64,000 nucleotides of DNA from an uncultured Anderseniella sp. (GCA_947488295.1 CANKYU010000004.1:310001-374000); one strand, 5' to 3'; shown: positions 46,750-58,440, numbered from the stretch's first letter. Numbers and translations: made by a program. Notes: generated by a model from the sequence alone, not told the origin.

Positions 46750-47586
46750 TTAAGCCGACAATTGCGCCACCCTGCGATAGTCGGACGGTGGAATCCCGAC
46801 ATTTGACGCAAAGAATCGGGTGAAGCTGGCTTGTGATGAAAAGCCGAGATCGAGCCCGATTGACGTGACCGCATCGCTGGATTGGGTCAACCGCTCTATG
46901 GCAGTCTCCATCCGCAGGGTGTTCAGATAGATGTTGGGCGTCAGCCCGACATTCTCCTTGAACAGTTTGAAAAAGTGCGGCCGCGAGATACCGGCGCCGC
47001 GCGCAATGGAATCAAGCAGAATGCTCTCACCCTCGCCCAGGCGGGATTTCATCAGCTTGATGGAATTGCGAATCCGGAAGTCCCGCAACATGGCAACGGG
47101 CATCTCTCCCCGGGCGCAGGCTGATCTGGATTTCCAGCTCTGGTTGTAGGATTCCTGGGTCAGCTCGAATACGCAGGCCTGGATCAACTCTCCACACGCA
47201 TCATCGAGCAGCAACTGCGAGGTTTGATGAACCAGCTGCCGGACCGGAGGTGACATTTCGATCAGCGACGACCCGAAATTCAAACCGAAGCGGGCGTGCT
47301 TCGACATTTCCAGGAACCACTCAGGCCGGATGTACATGACCAGGAACAGCGAGCCGTTCTCAAGGTCGCCGGGATGAAAACTGTGGGGCTGCCACGGGCT
47401 GACTGCAGCACCGGACGCCCTGTCCAGATCGTGCCGGACACCTTCGACCGCCATGCCGCCATGCTTGCCACTCACATAAAACACAAGGTGACCCTCACGA
47501 TGCGCGTGGGTCGCAAGTTCCCGGTCAAGCTGATACAGCGTAACACGGCCGAACACACCGTGGTACACGGCTAAGGCTCTACTCAT
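46750..47586 (-). CDS. AraC family transcriptional regulator
   Basis: 278 residues. The N-terminal ~150 residues are an AraC-type cupin/ligand domain (FYVSGKHGG, PHSFHPGD). The C-terminal ~100 residues hold two helix-turn-helix units (IARGAGISRPHFFKLFKE, then GFSSQASFTRFF). GGGAGGAAGCG precedes the ATG. The open frame extends about 80 codons upstream, but that part overlaps the aldehyde dehydrogenase and looks spurious. Its place between the aldehyde dehydrogenase and livH suggests it controls this block, with the transported compound or its product as ligand. Confidence 0.88.
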   Translation of the reverse strand: MSRALAVYHGVFGRVTLYQLDRELATHAHREGHLVFYVSGKHGGMAVEGVRHDLDRASGAAVSPWQPHSFHPGDLENGSLFLVMYIRPEWFLEMSKHARFGLNFGSSLIEMSPPVRQLVHQTSQLLLDDACGELIQACVFELTQESYNQSWKSRSACARGEMPVAMLRDFRIRNSIKLMKSRLGEGESILLDSIARGAGISRPHFFKLFKENVGLTPNIYLNTLRMETAIERLTQSSDAVTSIGLDLGFSSQASFTRFFASNVGIPPSDYRRVAQLSA

Positions 47587-47731
47587 CGCTTCCTCCCGCA
47601 ACAGTGCGCGGTTTATTATTCTGCATGGTTTTGCAGGGATTTTTCGCAAATCATGACCAAGCGGGAGCAATTCAGCAAGTGGAATCTCAACCTGCGGGAT
47701 TACCACAAGTGTGCAACAGGTGCTCAAAGCG

Positions 47732-49171
47732 TCAGGCAGACGTGTAAGCCGTCTTGACTGTAGTGTGGAATTCTGCGGCATACCGGCCTTGCTCACGGGG
47801 TCCGTAGCTGGAGCCCTTGGCGCCCCCGAACGGTACATGATAGTCGACCCCTGCAGTCGGCAGATTGACCATTACCATGCCGGCCTGCGCATTGCGCTTG
47901 AAGTGCGTAGCGTGTTTCAGGCTCTGGGTACAAATACCAGATGACAGGCCAAACGGCGTGTCGTTGGCGACCTGCAGCGCTTCTTCATAGTTGCGGACCC
48001 GGATCACCGACGCCACCGGTCCAAACACTTCTTCGGTATTGATGCGCATGTCATTGCGCGTATCGGTAAACAGGGCCGGCTGCATGTAAAATCCGGTTTT
48101 GTCGCGCACCAGCCGCTCTCCGCCGACCCGCAATGTGGCCCCTTCCCTGCGCCCGATCTCGACATAGTCAAGATCCTGCTGCAGTTGAGTGTCATCAACC
48201 ACCGGACCGATCTGGGTTCGGCTGTCCAGTGCATCGCCGACATTCAGGTCCCTGATCCGCGACGCGCAGGCCTCCACAAACCGGCTGTGAATGCCTTCGG
48301 TGACCACCAGGCGTGACGAGGCTGTGCACCGTTGCCCGGTAGAGAAGTATGCACCCTGCACGGCGCAGTCAACCGCCACATCGAGGTCGGCGTCATCCAG
48401 CACCACCAGCGGGTTCTTGCCGCCCATTTCGAGTTGAAATTTCCGCATGTGGCGCACGCTTGCCTGTGCCACCCGCTCACCCGTGGCCTGCGAACCGGTA
48501 AAGGTAATCGCCTTGACGCGGGCATCATCCAGCATGGCCTGGCCCACCACAGATCCCGGCCCGTTGACCAGGTTGATGGTACCGGCAGGCATGCCTGCCC
48601 GGTGCAGGATATCCACCAGCGCCCAGGCGCATCCCGGCACCAGTTCGGCCGGTTTGAACACCACCGGGTTGCCATAACAGATGGCGGGCGCAATTTTCCA
48701 GGCAGGGATAGCGACGGGAAAGTTCCACGGTGTGATGATACCGACCACACCGACCGGTTCGCGGGTGATTTCCACGTCAACGCCGGGCCGGACGGACGGC
48801 AGCTTTTCGCCGGCCAGACGCAAGGTTTCCCCGGCAAAGAAATTGAAAATCTGCGCGGCGCGCACCGACTCGCCGATGCCTTCTGCCAGCGTCTTGCCCT
48901 CTTCGCGCGACAACAGCCGCCCGATATCTTCACGCCTGGCCATGATCTCATCGCTGGCGGCACGCAAGATATCGTGACGCGCCTGGATGCCGCTTCTTGC
49001 CCAGTCGTGCGCGGACGCATCTGCTGAGGCAATCGCTGTCTCCACATCATCCGTGGTTGCAGTGGCGTAATGCCCGATGACGTCATCAGTATCCGATGGG
49101 TTGATATTGGCAGATGCGTGCTCCGCAACCTGCCATTGTCCGCCAATCAGATTTGGTTTTACCTCAGCCAT
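47732..49171 (-). CDS. NAD(P)-dependent aldehyde dehydrogenase
   Basis: 479 residues, standard ALDH length. The oxyanion Asn is in TPWNFPVA, the general base Glu in LEMGGKNP, and the nucleophile Cys in GQRCTASS. The sequence is nearest to alpha-ketoglutaric semialdehyde and succinate semialdehyde dehydrogenases, but this level of assignment is uncertain. The ATG at 49171 is chosen; it lies just downstream of the terminator of the solute-binding gene. Likely oxidises a pathway aldehyde. Confidence 0.9.
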   Translation of the reverse strand: MAEVKPNLIGGQWQVAEHASANINPSDTDDVIGHYATATTDDVETAIASADASAHDWARSGIQARHDILRAASDEIMARREDIGRLLSREEGKTLAEGIGESVRAAQIFNFFAGETLRLAGEKLPSVRPGVDVEITREPVGVVGIITPWNFPVAIPAWKIAPAICYGNPVVFKPAELVPGCAWALVDILHRAGMPAGTINLVNGPGSVVGQAMLDDARVKAITFTGSQATGERVAQASVRHMRKFQLEMGGKNPLVVLDDADLDVAVDCAVQGAYFSTGQRCTASSRLVVTEGIHSRFVEACASRIRDLNVGDALDSRTQIGPVVDDTQLQQDLDYVEIGRREGATLRVGGERLVRDKTGFYMQPALFTDTRNDMRINTEEVFGPVASVIRVRNYEEALQVANDTPFGLSSGICTQSLKHATHFKRNAQAGMVMVNLPTAGVDYHVPFGGAKGSSYGPREQGRYAAEFHTTVKTAYTSA

Positions 49172-49191
49172 TCCATTCACCATGCCGCATC

Positions 49192-49227
49192 AAAAACAGG
49201 GCACCGCCGTTTGCCGGAGGTGCCCTG
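49192..49227 (-). terminator. Intrinsic terminator after the solute-binding protein gene
   Basis: On the minus strand a 9-bp stem (CAGGGCACC with GGTGCCCTG) encloses a smaller CCG/CGG stem and is followed by five T. It separates the binding-protein gene from the aldehyde dehydrogenase downstream. Confidence 0.85.
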
Positions 49228-49257
49228 GATATTTCAGGTCTTTTCAAGAAGCAGCAA

Positions 49258-50505
49258 TCAGTACTTCTTGCATTCCGGCACATCGCGCGACGGCAGGCCG
49301 ACTGTCTTGAAGACTTCCGGATCGATGCCGAGCGTCTGATTGACGTCCGGAATGATCTTCACCAGCTTGTTGACGAGATTGCCGTTTTCTTCAACAACCT
49401 CGGTGACGAAGTTGGTGCCGATGGCCTGACGATTGCTGTCCAGCTTGATCTTGCCGTTCGGCGCATCAAGCTCCAGTGTTGCCAGGCATTGACGCAGAGC
49501 CTTGTGGCCGTCGCCAAGTTCACCACCAATCTTGTCCATACAAGTCTTCATGGCATTGAAGGCATTATAGTAACCGGTAGCCAGCAATGACGGGCTCGGG
49601 AAGCGCTTCTCGGGCGGGAATGCATCCTGGTAGGTCTTCACGAAAGCCTGCCATTTCTCATTATCCCAGGTATCGGCCTGCGGACCGGAACCCGGTGTTC
49701 CGATAAGTGCATCCTTGGCCTTGCCCTTGGAAGAAAGCACGGTGCCGTCAATCATGATTGTACCACCGATCAGCTTGGCGTCGCCGCCAGCCTGCTGGTA
49801 CTGATTGAGGAAGTTGACAGCGTCACCACCGCCCAGGCCCAGGTAAATCGCATCCACGTCATCCGGCAGCGATGCAATGATCGAGGCAAAGTCCTTGGTA
49901 CCCAGTGGCACCCACAGACGCTCGGTGATCTGACCGCCTGCGCCACAGAATTCCAGCGCAAAGCCGAACACCTGCGTATAGATAAAGGAATAATCCTCAC
50001 CAATGGTCGCAACTGTCTTGTAGCCCTTTTCTTCGAAAACGTATTTACCAAGACCAGCCGACCATTGTGCACCGTCCATGTTGAAGCGGAAGAAGTTTTC
50101 CGACGGGGTGACGTAAGTGGTTTCCTGGGCACCGGAGATGCCGTTGATGAATGTTACCTGCGGCTGGGTTTTCGAATAGTCGCGGATGGCGATGCCTTCC
50201 GAACCGGAGAGCGGACCGATGATGATATCGACCTTGTCCTGCTCCACGAGCTTACGGGCCGCGCGCAGCGCGCTGTCCGGGCTGGCGTCGCTAGATCCGA
50301 CAATAACCTCGATTTCCCGGCCGCCGGCCATGGCCTTGGCCTCTTTCATCGCGACTTGAAAGCCACGCTGACCGTCTTCGCCAAGCACGGTGTAGGTTCC
50401 TTCAAGCGTCGCCATGAAACCGATCTTCAGCTTGTCGGCAGCCTGAGCCGACCCGGCTGCGAGAACCGCAGCGGCAGCGACAGTTGAAATAAGCAATTTG
50501 CGCAT
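49258..50505 (-). CDS. ABC transporter substrate-binding protein (Peripla_BP_6)
   Basis: 415 residues. The signal peptide ends GSAQA before ADKLKIGF. The mature protein has the LivK/AmiC fold with GDGQRGFQ-like (LGEDGQRGF), GPLSGSEG and INGISGAQ ligand-pocket loops. It should bind the substrate of the LivHMGF system. GGGAGGAAG precedes the ATG. The family includes binders of branched-chain amino acids, urea, aromatic acids and sulfonates; substrate cannot be read here. Confidence 0.92.
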   Translation of the reverse strand: MRKLLISTVAAAAVLAAGSAQAADKLKIGFMATLEGTYTVLGEDGQRGFQVAMKEAKAMAGGREIEVIVGSSDASPDSALRAARKLVEQDKVDIIIGPLSGSEGIAIRDYSKTQPQVTFINGISGAQETTYVTPSENFFRFNMDGAQWSAGLGKYVFEEKGYKTVATIGEDYSFIYTQVFGFALEFCGAGGQITERLWVPLGTKDFASIIASLPDDVDAIYLGLGGGDAVNFLNQYQQAGGDAKLIGGTIMIDGTVLSSKGKAKDALIGTPGSGPQADTWDNEKWQAFVKTYQDAFPPEKRFPSPSLLATGYYNAFNAMKTCMDKIGGELGDGHKALRQCLATLELDAPNGKIKLDSNRQAIGTNFVTEVVEENGNLVNKLVKIIPDVNQTLGIDPEVFKTVGLPSRDVPECKKY

Positions 50506-50708
50506 AATAGTCTTCCTCCCATTAAGGCATGTGCGTCATGCACCAGAAAAACCGCGTCGTTTCTCGCGCGATTGATGCAAGCGTAAACTGCAGATCGTCC
50601 GTAACAAGCCCAAAGAGTGGCCACTTGTAACCCTAAGTCTCTTTTTTGACCCGGAACGCTGGGGGCGAAAATGTCGAAAACACCATCAATGAACTGGTTT
50701 TGACAGCT

Positions 50709-51014
50709 TCAGGCGCTGTTTTCGATGTCATATACCTGAACCTTGCTCCACAGGTTTGCGCAAGTTTCGAGGAACATCTGGTGGGCCTGACCCGCCTGAT
50801 AGGCATCGTGGCTGGCAAGGTCGGTAAACTTCAGAACAATGGCATAATCGTAACTGCTGTCGATCACCGCCCGGTTTGTGGCGGCCGGCTTTCCGATCTG
50901 GCGCTCCAGCACATTGGGATCGCGGGTCAGCAGGTCCAGGCCATTTTCAAACTGCCGGACCTGTTCAGGACCGGACGTCTTCCACAACCAGAAGAACACG
51001 GTGTGTATGTGCAT
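50709..51014 (-). CDS. Dabb (stress-responsive alpha/beta barrel) family protein
   Basis: 101 residues. The dimeric ferredoxin-like Dabb fold is indicated by the start IHTVFFWLW, the spaced YDYAIVLKF, and the Y-x3-HQxFLE segment. GGGAG lies 6-7 nt before the ATG at 51014; the open frame extends further upstream. Small Dabb proteins include decarbonylases, olivetolic acid cyclase-like enzymes and uncharacterised stress proteins. Function unknown. Confidence 0.82.
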   Translation of the reverse strand: MHIHTVFFWLWKTSGPEQVRQFENGLDLLTRDPNVLERQIGKPAATNRAVIDSSYDYAIVLKFTDLASHDAYQAGQAHQMFLETCANLWSKVQVYDIENSA

Positions 51015-51139
51015 GCAAAGCTCCCAACCTGTCATGCCGGCGCAACTGGCCGGGCGCATGGCCGGTCTTCTAGCAGGCAAGCGTCGGCCAGACCTTACTT
51101 ATAGTAGGATTTTTGCAACGGGCCGGCCGGGCGCCAGGC

Positions 51140-51646
51140 TTATGCGGCCATGGCCGCTATCACAGCCTCGAACGACGGACGCAGTTTGCCGGTTCCCTCG
51201 GAAATAGCCTGGGAATTGGCGGCCAGCAGGTTCATGGCGTAGTCGTACTCCTGCTCAAACTGCGGCAGTTCTTCATCCAGGAATGAGAACAGCAGCACGA
51301 TCCGCCAGTCTGCCGAAGTTTTCGCCAGATCGAGAACTTCAGGCGTGCTCTCCAGCTCCATTTCAATGACGCGGAAATAGAAATTTTCGCTCAGAAGCCG
51401 CTTCTTCAGTTCCTGCAGGTCATCAAACAACTGCTGTACCTGTGCCTCCACACAGTGAGGCGCGGAATACTCAAGCCGAATGCATTTGCGGGCACTCGCA
51501 GTAACCTCCTGCGCCCAGCGAAACGATTCCGGGAATTCTTTCGCCAGGACCACGGCCAGAGAGCCGCTTACCCCGCTTGCTTCTGATTGCCACTCATGTT
51601 CACCAACAGACACATGTAACGCTGATACCGCCAACTCGCCCTCCAC
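51140..51646 (-). CDS. Hypothetical helical protein
   Basis: 168 residues from a GTG at 51646. Mostly amphipathic helix with acidic patches (DEELPQFEQEYDYAMNLL) and no signal peptide or membrane segment. No recognised family. The exact start is uncertain: there is no clear Shine-Dalgarno and the next Met is far inside. Confidence 0.6.
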   Translation of the reverse strand: MEGELAVSALHVSVGEHEWQSEASGVSGSLAVVLAKEFPESFRWAQEVTASARKCIRLEYSAPHCVEAQVQQLFDDLQELKKRLLSENFYFRVIEMELESTPEVLDLAKTSADWRIVLLFSFLDEELPQFEQEYDYAMNLLAANSQAISEGTGKLRPSFEAVIAAMAA

Positions 51647-51914
51647 TGTCTAACTTACCTGGCCCCACACAGGTTCCTGTCGTCGGGTCAATCAGAGTTA
51701 ACCGCCCTCATTGCGTCAACAAATTACGCCAAGTTATGAACACACTACCGTCACATTTGCCCCAAACAGGACAAATTCAACGATTTGCGAACCCCGATTG
51801 TGGACAACTTCACCGCGCATACAGTGTGACGAAACTCACAGTCGGTGGTCCCGGTCTGTGCAATGTAGGGGTTAACAAAACAACAAGAACGTCTCGTCTT
51901 GAAGGAACGCAAAG

Positions 51915-52070
51915 ATGACCAGGCAACACCATACCAGTCTCGCAAAGGCAATTTTGAAGACGACGCGGCGGCTGCTGCGCAGCAACGCGAACAGCAATCT
52001 GCTGGCCAGCAATCACATTGACGCGCGCACAATGAAGGATATCGGGGTCAACCCTGTCGGTATGCTGTAG
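51915..52070 (+). CDS. DUF1127-like micro-protein
   Basis: 51 residues, basic N-terminal half (KTTRRLLRS) and the end MKDIGVNPVGML, which resembles the LxDIGLxR tail of DUF1127. AAGGA lies 9-10 nt upstream of the ATG and an intrinsic terminator follows, so it is a complete short transcription unit. DUF1127 proteins in alphaproteobacteria bind RNA and affect phosphate, polyphosphate and sRNA turnover. The core Arg-rich WR motif is not obvious here, so the assignment is moderate. Confidence 0.65.
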   Translation: MTRQHHTSLAKAILKTTRRLLRSNANSNLLASNHIDARTMKDIGVNPVGML

Positions 52071-52109
52071 AGCGCGACATCTCTCTTCCAGAGTTTCCCT
52101 GCAACTTCT

Positions 52110-52135
52110 CCCCGGGCTTTCTGCCCGGGGTTTTT
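52110..52135 (+). terminator. Intrinsic terminator of the DUF1127-like gene
   Basis: 8-bp stem (CCCCGGGC with GCCCGGGG), 5-nt loop, then five T, 40 bp after the stop. Confidence 0.9.
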
Positions 52136-52162
52136 CGTGCCGGATTTTCTTCTTGCGAGGTA

Positions 52163-53008
52163 TCAGGCGGTGGCAAGCAAAACGATTCCGATGACCACGA
52201 ACACGACCGAGATCATCCGCAATTTCCAGGGCCTCTCGCCAAACCACACCACACCGATCAGGGCCGCAATAATGACGCTGGACTCGCGGATGGCCGATAC
52301 GGCACCGAGAGACGTGAGGCTCTTGGCATAGATCGCCAGCCCGTAAGCCAGAGCCGAGATCAGTCCACCGCCAATGCCAATGACATAGTTTTTCAATGGA
52401 TAATCGCGCAGCTTGTCCCACCGCATGCCCAGCAGAACAGCAGTCGACACGGCCTCCAGAGCAAACAGCCAGCCGATATAGCCAAGCGGGCTGCCGGAAA
52501 CCCGCACCCCCATGCCATCGGCGACCGAGTAGGACGCAATGGTAATGCCGGTCAAAACCGCTGCTGCCAGCGCACTGGCGTTGATTCGGGCACCGCGCCG
52601 CCCGAAGGTCTGGGCTCCGATCGCAAATGAAATTATCAGGATGCCCGCCCACGCCACCGGCGGCAGGACCTCACCGGCAAAAAACTGGGCGCCCAGCGCC
52701 ACCAGAACCGGTGCCACGCCACGGGCAATCGGATAGACCTGGCTGAGGTCACCGAACCGGTAGGCCACCAGAAGAAAGCCGTAGTAGAAATAGTGGATGA
52801 AGGTCGACGCAGCGATAAACGGCCAGGCTTCACGCGCCGGCGGCAGAAACAGCACCACCATTACAGCGCCGACAAGACCGTGCCCCAGATTGATCAGCCC
52901 GAGCGTGATCACCCTGTCAGCGGATCCCTTGACCACGGCGTTCCACACCGCATGCAGCACGGCCGCACACAGGATGAGACCTATGGCAAATTGAGTTGGC
53001 GCGCCCAT
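52163..53008 (-). CDS. EamA/DMT family transporter
   Basis: 281 residues with about ten hydrophobic helices in two EamA halves (PIARGVAPVLVALGAQFF in the first, ALIGVVWFGERPW at the end of the second). DMT carriers export or import small metabolites. It starts 32 bp after the pbfA stop on the same strand and is probably the last gene of the phosphonate operon, so it may move 2-aminoethylphosphonate or a product such as phosphonoacetate or acetate. Confidence 0.87.
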   Translation of the reverse strand: MGAPTQFAIGLILCAAVLHAVWNAVVKGSADRVITLGLINLGHGLVGAVMVVLFLPPAREAWPFIAASTFIHYFYYGFLLVAYRFGDLSQVYPIARGVAPVLVALGAQFFAGEVLPPVAWAGILIISFAIGAQTFGRRGARINASALAAAVLTGITIASYSVADGMGVRVSGSPLGYIGWLFALEAVSTAVLLGMRWDKLRDYPLKNYVIGIGGGLISALAYGLAIYAKSLTSLGAVSAIRESSVIIAALIGVVWFGERPWKLRMISVVFVVIGIVLLATA

Positions 53009-53040
53009 TCAGGTGTGTCCGGAGATCGGATTGGCAAGTA

Positions 53041-54405
53041 TCACGAGACGGTTTCGCTAACTGCCGTCTCCACGATTGTCAATGCAGCATCCAGATCTTC
53101 GCGCGCAATGGTCAGTGGCGGTGACAAAGTCAGGACGCAGCCTTGCGAAATCTTGAAGCTCAAGCCCTGGTCCAGGCATTTGTAATAGATTTTCTCCGCC
53201 AGTTCCGGCGCAGGTGACCTTGTCTCCTTGTCCGACACGATCTCGGCCCCGAACATCAACCCCCTGCCCCGAACATCACCGATGATCGGACAGGCGCAAG
53301 CAAAGTCCCGCAGCCGGTTCATGGCATACTCACCCAGTTGCGCAGATCGCTCCACAAGCCCTTCATCTTCAATGATGTCGAGCGTGGTCAACGCTGCGCG
53401 CGCCGTGACCGGATTTTTTTCATGGGTATAGTGGCCAATGGCAAATTCGCCGCAGACATTCAGGTCGTCGCGTGCAATGGCTGCTGCAATTGGCAGGATG
53501 CCGCCGCCCAGCGCCTTGCCCACGACACAGATGTCCGGCACCACACCATCATGGTCGAAGGAAAAGAACTTGCCGGTCTTGCCGAGGCCAGTCGGTATCT
53601 CGTCGAAAATCAGCAAGGTGCCGTGCCGGTCGCAGGCCTCGCGCACCTTCTGCCAGTATCCCGGTGGCGGGATCTGCGGTACTGCCCGCATGGGTTCGGC
53701 AATCACCGCGGCAACATCACCTTCGCGCTCGAGCACATAGTCAACCATGGAAGCGCAGGCCAGCCCGCAATTCTCCGGGCCGGGGTGGCCGTAAGGGCAA
53801 CGATAGCAGGCAAACGGCGCAACATGTTCCGCCCCCGGTGTCAGCGGACCGGCTATATGGGAGCGAAAAGTCGCTTCCCCGCCGACTGAGGAAGCGCCGA
53901 ACCCTGCGCCGTGAAACGCGTCCCAGAACGACAGCGTCTTGAACCGCCCGGTCGCCGCACGCGCAATCTTCAGCGCCACTTCCACCGCATCCGAGCCGCC
54001 TGTGGTAAACAGCACCCGCTTCAGATGTGCCGGTGCCAGCTTGCCCAGCCGTTCGGCCAGTTGCACCGAAACTTCATTGGTGAACCGTCGCGGCGAGAAG
54101 CTCAATGTGTCCAGTTGCTCCTTGATGGCCGCGACCAGCCGCGGATGGCCGTAGCCGATGTGATGCACGCTGTTGCCGTGGAAATCCATATAGCGGCGGC
54201 CATCCAGATCCTCTATCCATATGCCCTCAGCCTTTGCAATGGTATTGACGCACGGGCTGGACAGGCTCTGGTGCATGAACGCGTCAGCATCACGCTCCAG
54301 CAATGGCCGTGAGCGCTCGCCGGTGTTGGCCGCAGCCCAGCCCAGACGTGCCGCAGATGTGTTGGACTCACCTTCGGTGTGCTGGATTTTTGGGGCCCGG
54401 CCCAA
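53041..54405 (-). CDS. pbfA: (R)-1-hydroxy-2-aminoethylphosphonate ammonia-lyase PbfA
   Basis: 454 residues, class III aminotransferase fold. The PLP lysine is in VGKALGGG, the Asp-x2-x motif is LIFDEIPTGLG, and an unusual Cys-rich loop CYRCPYGHPGPENCG is present. PbfA is an ammonia-lyase, not a transaminase: it turns (R)-1-hydroxy-2-aminoethylphosphonate into phosphonoacetaldehyde and ammonia. The neighbours phnY and phnA consume that aldehyde, which supports the name over a generic aminotransferase. The start is a TTG at 54405 with AGG upstream; the next ATG lies well inside conserved sequence. Confidence 0.85.
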   Translation of the reverse strand: MGRAPKIQHTEGESNTSAARLGWAAANTGERSRPLLERDADAFMHQSLSSPCVNTIAKAEGIWIEDLDGRRYMDFHGNSVHHIGYGHPRLVAAIKEQLDTLSFSPRRFTNEVSVQLAERLGKLAPAHLKRVLFTTGGSDAVEVALKIARAATGRFKTLSFWDAFHGAGFGASSVGGEATFRSHIAGPLTPGAEHVAPFACYRCPYGHPGPENCGLACASMVDYVLEREGDVAAVIAEPMRAVPQIPPPGYWQKVREACDRHGTLLIFDEIPTGLGKTGKFFSFDHDGVVPDICVVGKALGGGILPIAAAIARDDLNVCGEFAIGHYTHEKNPVTARAALTTLDIIEDEGLVERSAQLGEYAMNRLRDFACACPIIGDVRGRGLMFGAEIVSDKETRSPAPELAEKIYYKCLDQGLSFKISQGCVLTLSPPLTIAREDLDAALTIVETAVSETVS

Positions 54406-54414
54406 CGCAGCGGC

Positions 54415-55869
54415 CTAACGCGGCCAAGGCAGTGAATAGGTCTTCACATTGGTGAAGAATTTCATCGCCTCCAGCACGCCTTCCTTGACGCCATTGCCTG
54501 AATCCTTGATGCCCCCGAACGGCGACATCTCGATGCGGTATCCCGGCTGTTCCCAGATATTGACGGTGCCCACATCCAGGCCTTCGATATAGTGGGTGGC
54601 GCGGACAAGGTTGTTGGTGCACACGCCGGCCGACAGGCCGAACGCCGTCGAATTGGAAATCCGCATGACTTCTTCGTCATTGTCCGGCACCCGCACGATC
54701 GGAACGATGGGACCAAACGTTTCTTCCATGACCAGCTCGCTGCCGTGCGGCACGTGATCCACCACGATCGGTGGCAGCAACGCGCCCTTGCGTTCCGGGT
54801 GATAGAGAATTTTGGCACCGTGCTTTTCAGCATCATACACCCGGTTCTCAAAAACCTCCGCAGCCTTTGAGTGAATGACGCAGCCCAGCTGCGTCTCCGG
54901 ATCCTGCGGATCCCCGAAACGGATGGCTTTCGCCCGTTCCAGGATCATCGGCACGATCTTGTCGGCCACCGATTCCTGCACCAGAATGCGCTTGATGGCG
55001 GTACAGCGCTGGCCGGAATTGCCGGTTGCCCCGGCGCAAGCCAGCGCAGCCGCCTTTTCAAGGTCAGACGTCTCAAGGTCATTGAGAATGATCAACGGAT
55101 CATTGCCGCCCAGTTCAAGAGCCGTACGCTTGTAGCCTGCCTTTTCGGCGATCATCTTGCCCACCGGCACGCCACCGGTGAAAGTGATGATGTCTATATT
55201 GTCATTGGTGATCATTTCATCACCGATATCCTGCGGCATGCCGGTGACGATCTGGAACATTTCCGGCGGCAGGCCTGCTTCATACAGGATATCGGCCAGC
55301 GTGATGGCGGTCATCGGCGTCAGTTCGGTCGGCTTGCATACCATGCAGTTGTTGGTGGCAATCGACGGCGCGATCTTGTGCGCCACCATGTTGAGCGGGT
55401 GGTTGAACGGGGTGATCGCCGAAATGGCATTGACCGGTTCGCGCTTGGTGAAGATCTTGCGGTCCTTGCCCTGGGGCGTCAGATCACAGGAAAATATTTG
55501 CCCATCGTCCAGAATGGCCAGTTGCCCGGCCAGCGTGAACACATCATAGGACCGTCCGGTCTCATACAGTGAGTGCTGCTTGCAGATACCCAGTTCCAGC
55601 GTCAGCCAGTGGGCGATCTCTTCGCGCCGTTCGCGGATCAGTTCGCCTGCGCGGAACAGGATCTGCTGGCGTTCATAGCGGGTCAGCCTGGGTTTGTAAT
55701 TGGCGGCAATCTCGAAGGCCCGTGCGGCGTGTTCCGCCGTGCCAGCCGGCACCGTGCCGATCACTTCGTCAGTGTAGGGGTACAGAACCTCCACAACATC
55801 CTTCGTCGTCACCTTCTCGCCACCGATGCGCATTGCCTCGCGGCGGATTGTGCGTTCCGTTCCACTCAT
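54415..55869 (-). CDS. phnY: Phosphonoacetaldehyde dehydrogenase PhnY
   Basis: 484 residues of the ALDH superfamily. Asn of TPFNHPLN, Glu of LELGGNDP and Cys of GQRCTAIKR are all present. PhnY oxidises phosphonoacetaldehyde with NAD to phosphonoacetate. It is 13 bp downstream of phnA and 9 bp upstream of pbfA. The frame opens 29 codons earlier, over the phnA end, and MSGTER at 55869 is the better start, with AAGG upstream. Confidence 0.92.
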   Translation of the reverse strand: MSGTERTIRREAMRIGGEKVTTKDVVEVLYPYTDEVIGTVPAGTAEHAARAFEIAANYKPRLTRYERQQILFRAGELIRERREEIAHWLTLELGICKQHSLYETGRSYDVFTLAGQLAILDDGQIFSCDLTPQGKDRKIFTKREPVNAISAITPFNHPLNMVAHKIAPSIATNNCMVCKPTELTPMTAITLADILYEAGLPPEMFQIVTGMPQDIGDEMITNDNIDIITFTGGVPVGKMIAEKAGYKRTALELGGNDPLIILNDLETSDLEKAAALACAGATGNSGQRCTAIKRILVQESVADKIVPMILERAKAIRFGDPQDPETQLGCVIHSKAAEVFENRVYDAEKHGAKILYHPERKGALLPPIVVDHVPHGSELVMEETFGPIVPIVRVPDNDEEVMRISNSTAFGLSAGVCTNNLVRATHYIEGLDVGTVNIWEQPGYRIEMSPFGGIKDSGNGVKEGVLEAMKFFTNVKTYSLPWPR

Positions 55870-55882
55870 TTTAGTCGACCTT

Positions 55883-57148
55883 TTAGATGGTTGTTTGTAG
55901 TGCAGCTGCCCGCACCGCATAGAAGAAGGCATCAAAATTCCGCAAGTCCGGCGCACCCGGCAGGTCCGGCATCACCCGGTTGACGATGAACGGCACTTCC
56001 TGTTCGGTCAATCCGCCATGTGAACGAAGAGGTTCTTTCAGTGCTGCCAGGTCATGACGATGCGCACTGGTGCCTACGGTCATGTTTTCGCCGGAGATCA
56101 CAACAATGTCGCCAATACGGTCTTCCGGCAATTCAAAGCGCTCACACGCTTCCTGCTTGTCGACCGCCAGCAGGATGCCGTCGATAGCGCGCAGCTTGCC
56201 CAGGACCTGATCGACGTCTGTATCGGCAGGCAGATAGGCAGTGGCGAACGACCCAAGCGCACCATGATGCACCACATAAGGATCGGTGATTGGCAGAATG
56301 ACCCGGGCAGCGCCCTCGCCCAGCCAGTCATCCATGAGGTCCTGTACATAGATGACGGCGGGAGAGCCGTCAGCCAGGTGTTTCGGCTTCATTCCGTGAT
56401 CGGCAGTGACGACAATGCCGGCGCCCATGGCATCCAGCTCGGTCAGGTATTTGTCGAACATCTCGTAAAACGCCTTGGCCTCAGCGTCATCAGGCGCATA
56501 TTTGTGCTGCACGTAATCGGTTGTGGTCAGGTACATGACGTCAGGCGCGAATTCCTTCAGCAGCTTGACACCGGCGGCAAACACAAACTCCGACAGTTCC
56601 GCGGAATAGACCTCCGGCACCTCCCGCCCCAGCCACTCAGATGCATTGTCGATGCCGTGCTCGGCCCTGGTCGTCGTATCTGAGCGCTCCGACGAAAAAC
56701 AGATAGCGCGGCCTTCATCAAATGCCAGGCCGTGGCCCAGCAGGGCGCGCAGCTTGTCTTTCGCGGTCACGATGGCGACGCGCTGGCCGGCATCATAGAA
56801 TGCCTTGAACACCGTCGGTGCGCGCAGGAATTTCGGGTCGTTCATCATCACTTCCTCACCCGTGTCCGGGTCGTACAGGAAGTTGCCGCAGATACCGTGC
56901 ACCGCAGGCGGTCGCCCGGTGGCGATGGACATGTTGTTCGGATTGGTAAAACTCGGGATGACACTGTGCGCCATCCTGTCGGTGCCGTCTTTGCGGATGC
57001 GCGCCAGCGTCGGCATCAGGCCATCGGCAATGGCGGCATCGAGATAGGCCGGTTCGCAGCCGTCCAGGCAGATGGCGATGGCACAGGTTTTGGACTGAGG
57101 ATAGGTACGCCCGTTTACCGTGACGTCCACCGGGGTCATGTCGTTCAT
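55883..57148 (-). CDS. phnA: Phosphonoacetate hydrolase PhnA
   Basis: 421 residues of the alkaline phosphatase superfamily. The nucleophile is T68 in SFTNPNNMS. Zinc ligands are found in LDGCEP (D29), [16 protein letters not shown] and SHGG near the C terminus. It splits phosphonoacetate to acetate and phosphate, the final C-P cleavage of this route. It is 21 bp after phnW. Confidence 0.94.
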   Translation of the reverse strand: MNDMTPVDVTVNGRTYPQSKTCAIAICLDGCEPAYLDAAIADGLMPTLARIRKDGTDRMAHSVIPSFTNPNNMSIATGRPPAVHGICGNFLYDPDTGEEVMMNDPKFLRAPTVFKAFYDAGQRVAIVTAKDKLRALLGHGLAFDEGRAICFSSERSDTTTRAEHGIDNASEWLGREVPEVYSAELSEFVFAAGVKLLKEFAPDVMYLTTTDYVQHKYAPDDAEAKAFYEMFDKYLTELDAMGAGIVVTADHGMKPKHLADGSPAVIYVQDLMDDWLGEGAARVILPITDPYVVHHGALGSFATAYLPADTDVDQVLGKLRAIDGILLAVDKQEACERFELPEDRIGDIVVISGENMTVGTSAHRHDLAALKEPLRSHGGLTEQEVPFIVNRVMPDLPGAPDLRNFDAFFYAVRAAALQTTI

Positions 57149-57169
57149 GTTCTCAATAACTTTCTTTGG

Positions 57170-58372
<1,203 letters not shown>

Positions 58373-58440
58373 GTCGGGTGCCTCCAAGAACTGCCTGCGC
58401 CAGAACCAATTGCCGCGAATTTAGGCAGTCCTGTTGTATT

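Noticed and set aside
53041..54405. Calling this gene a general aspartate/ornithine aminotransferase
   Set aside because: The phnW-phnA-phnY context and the Cys-rich loop fit PbfA better.
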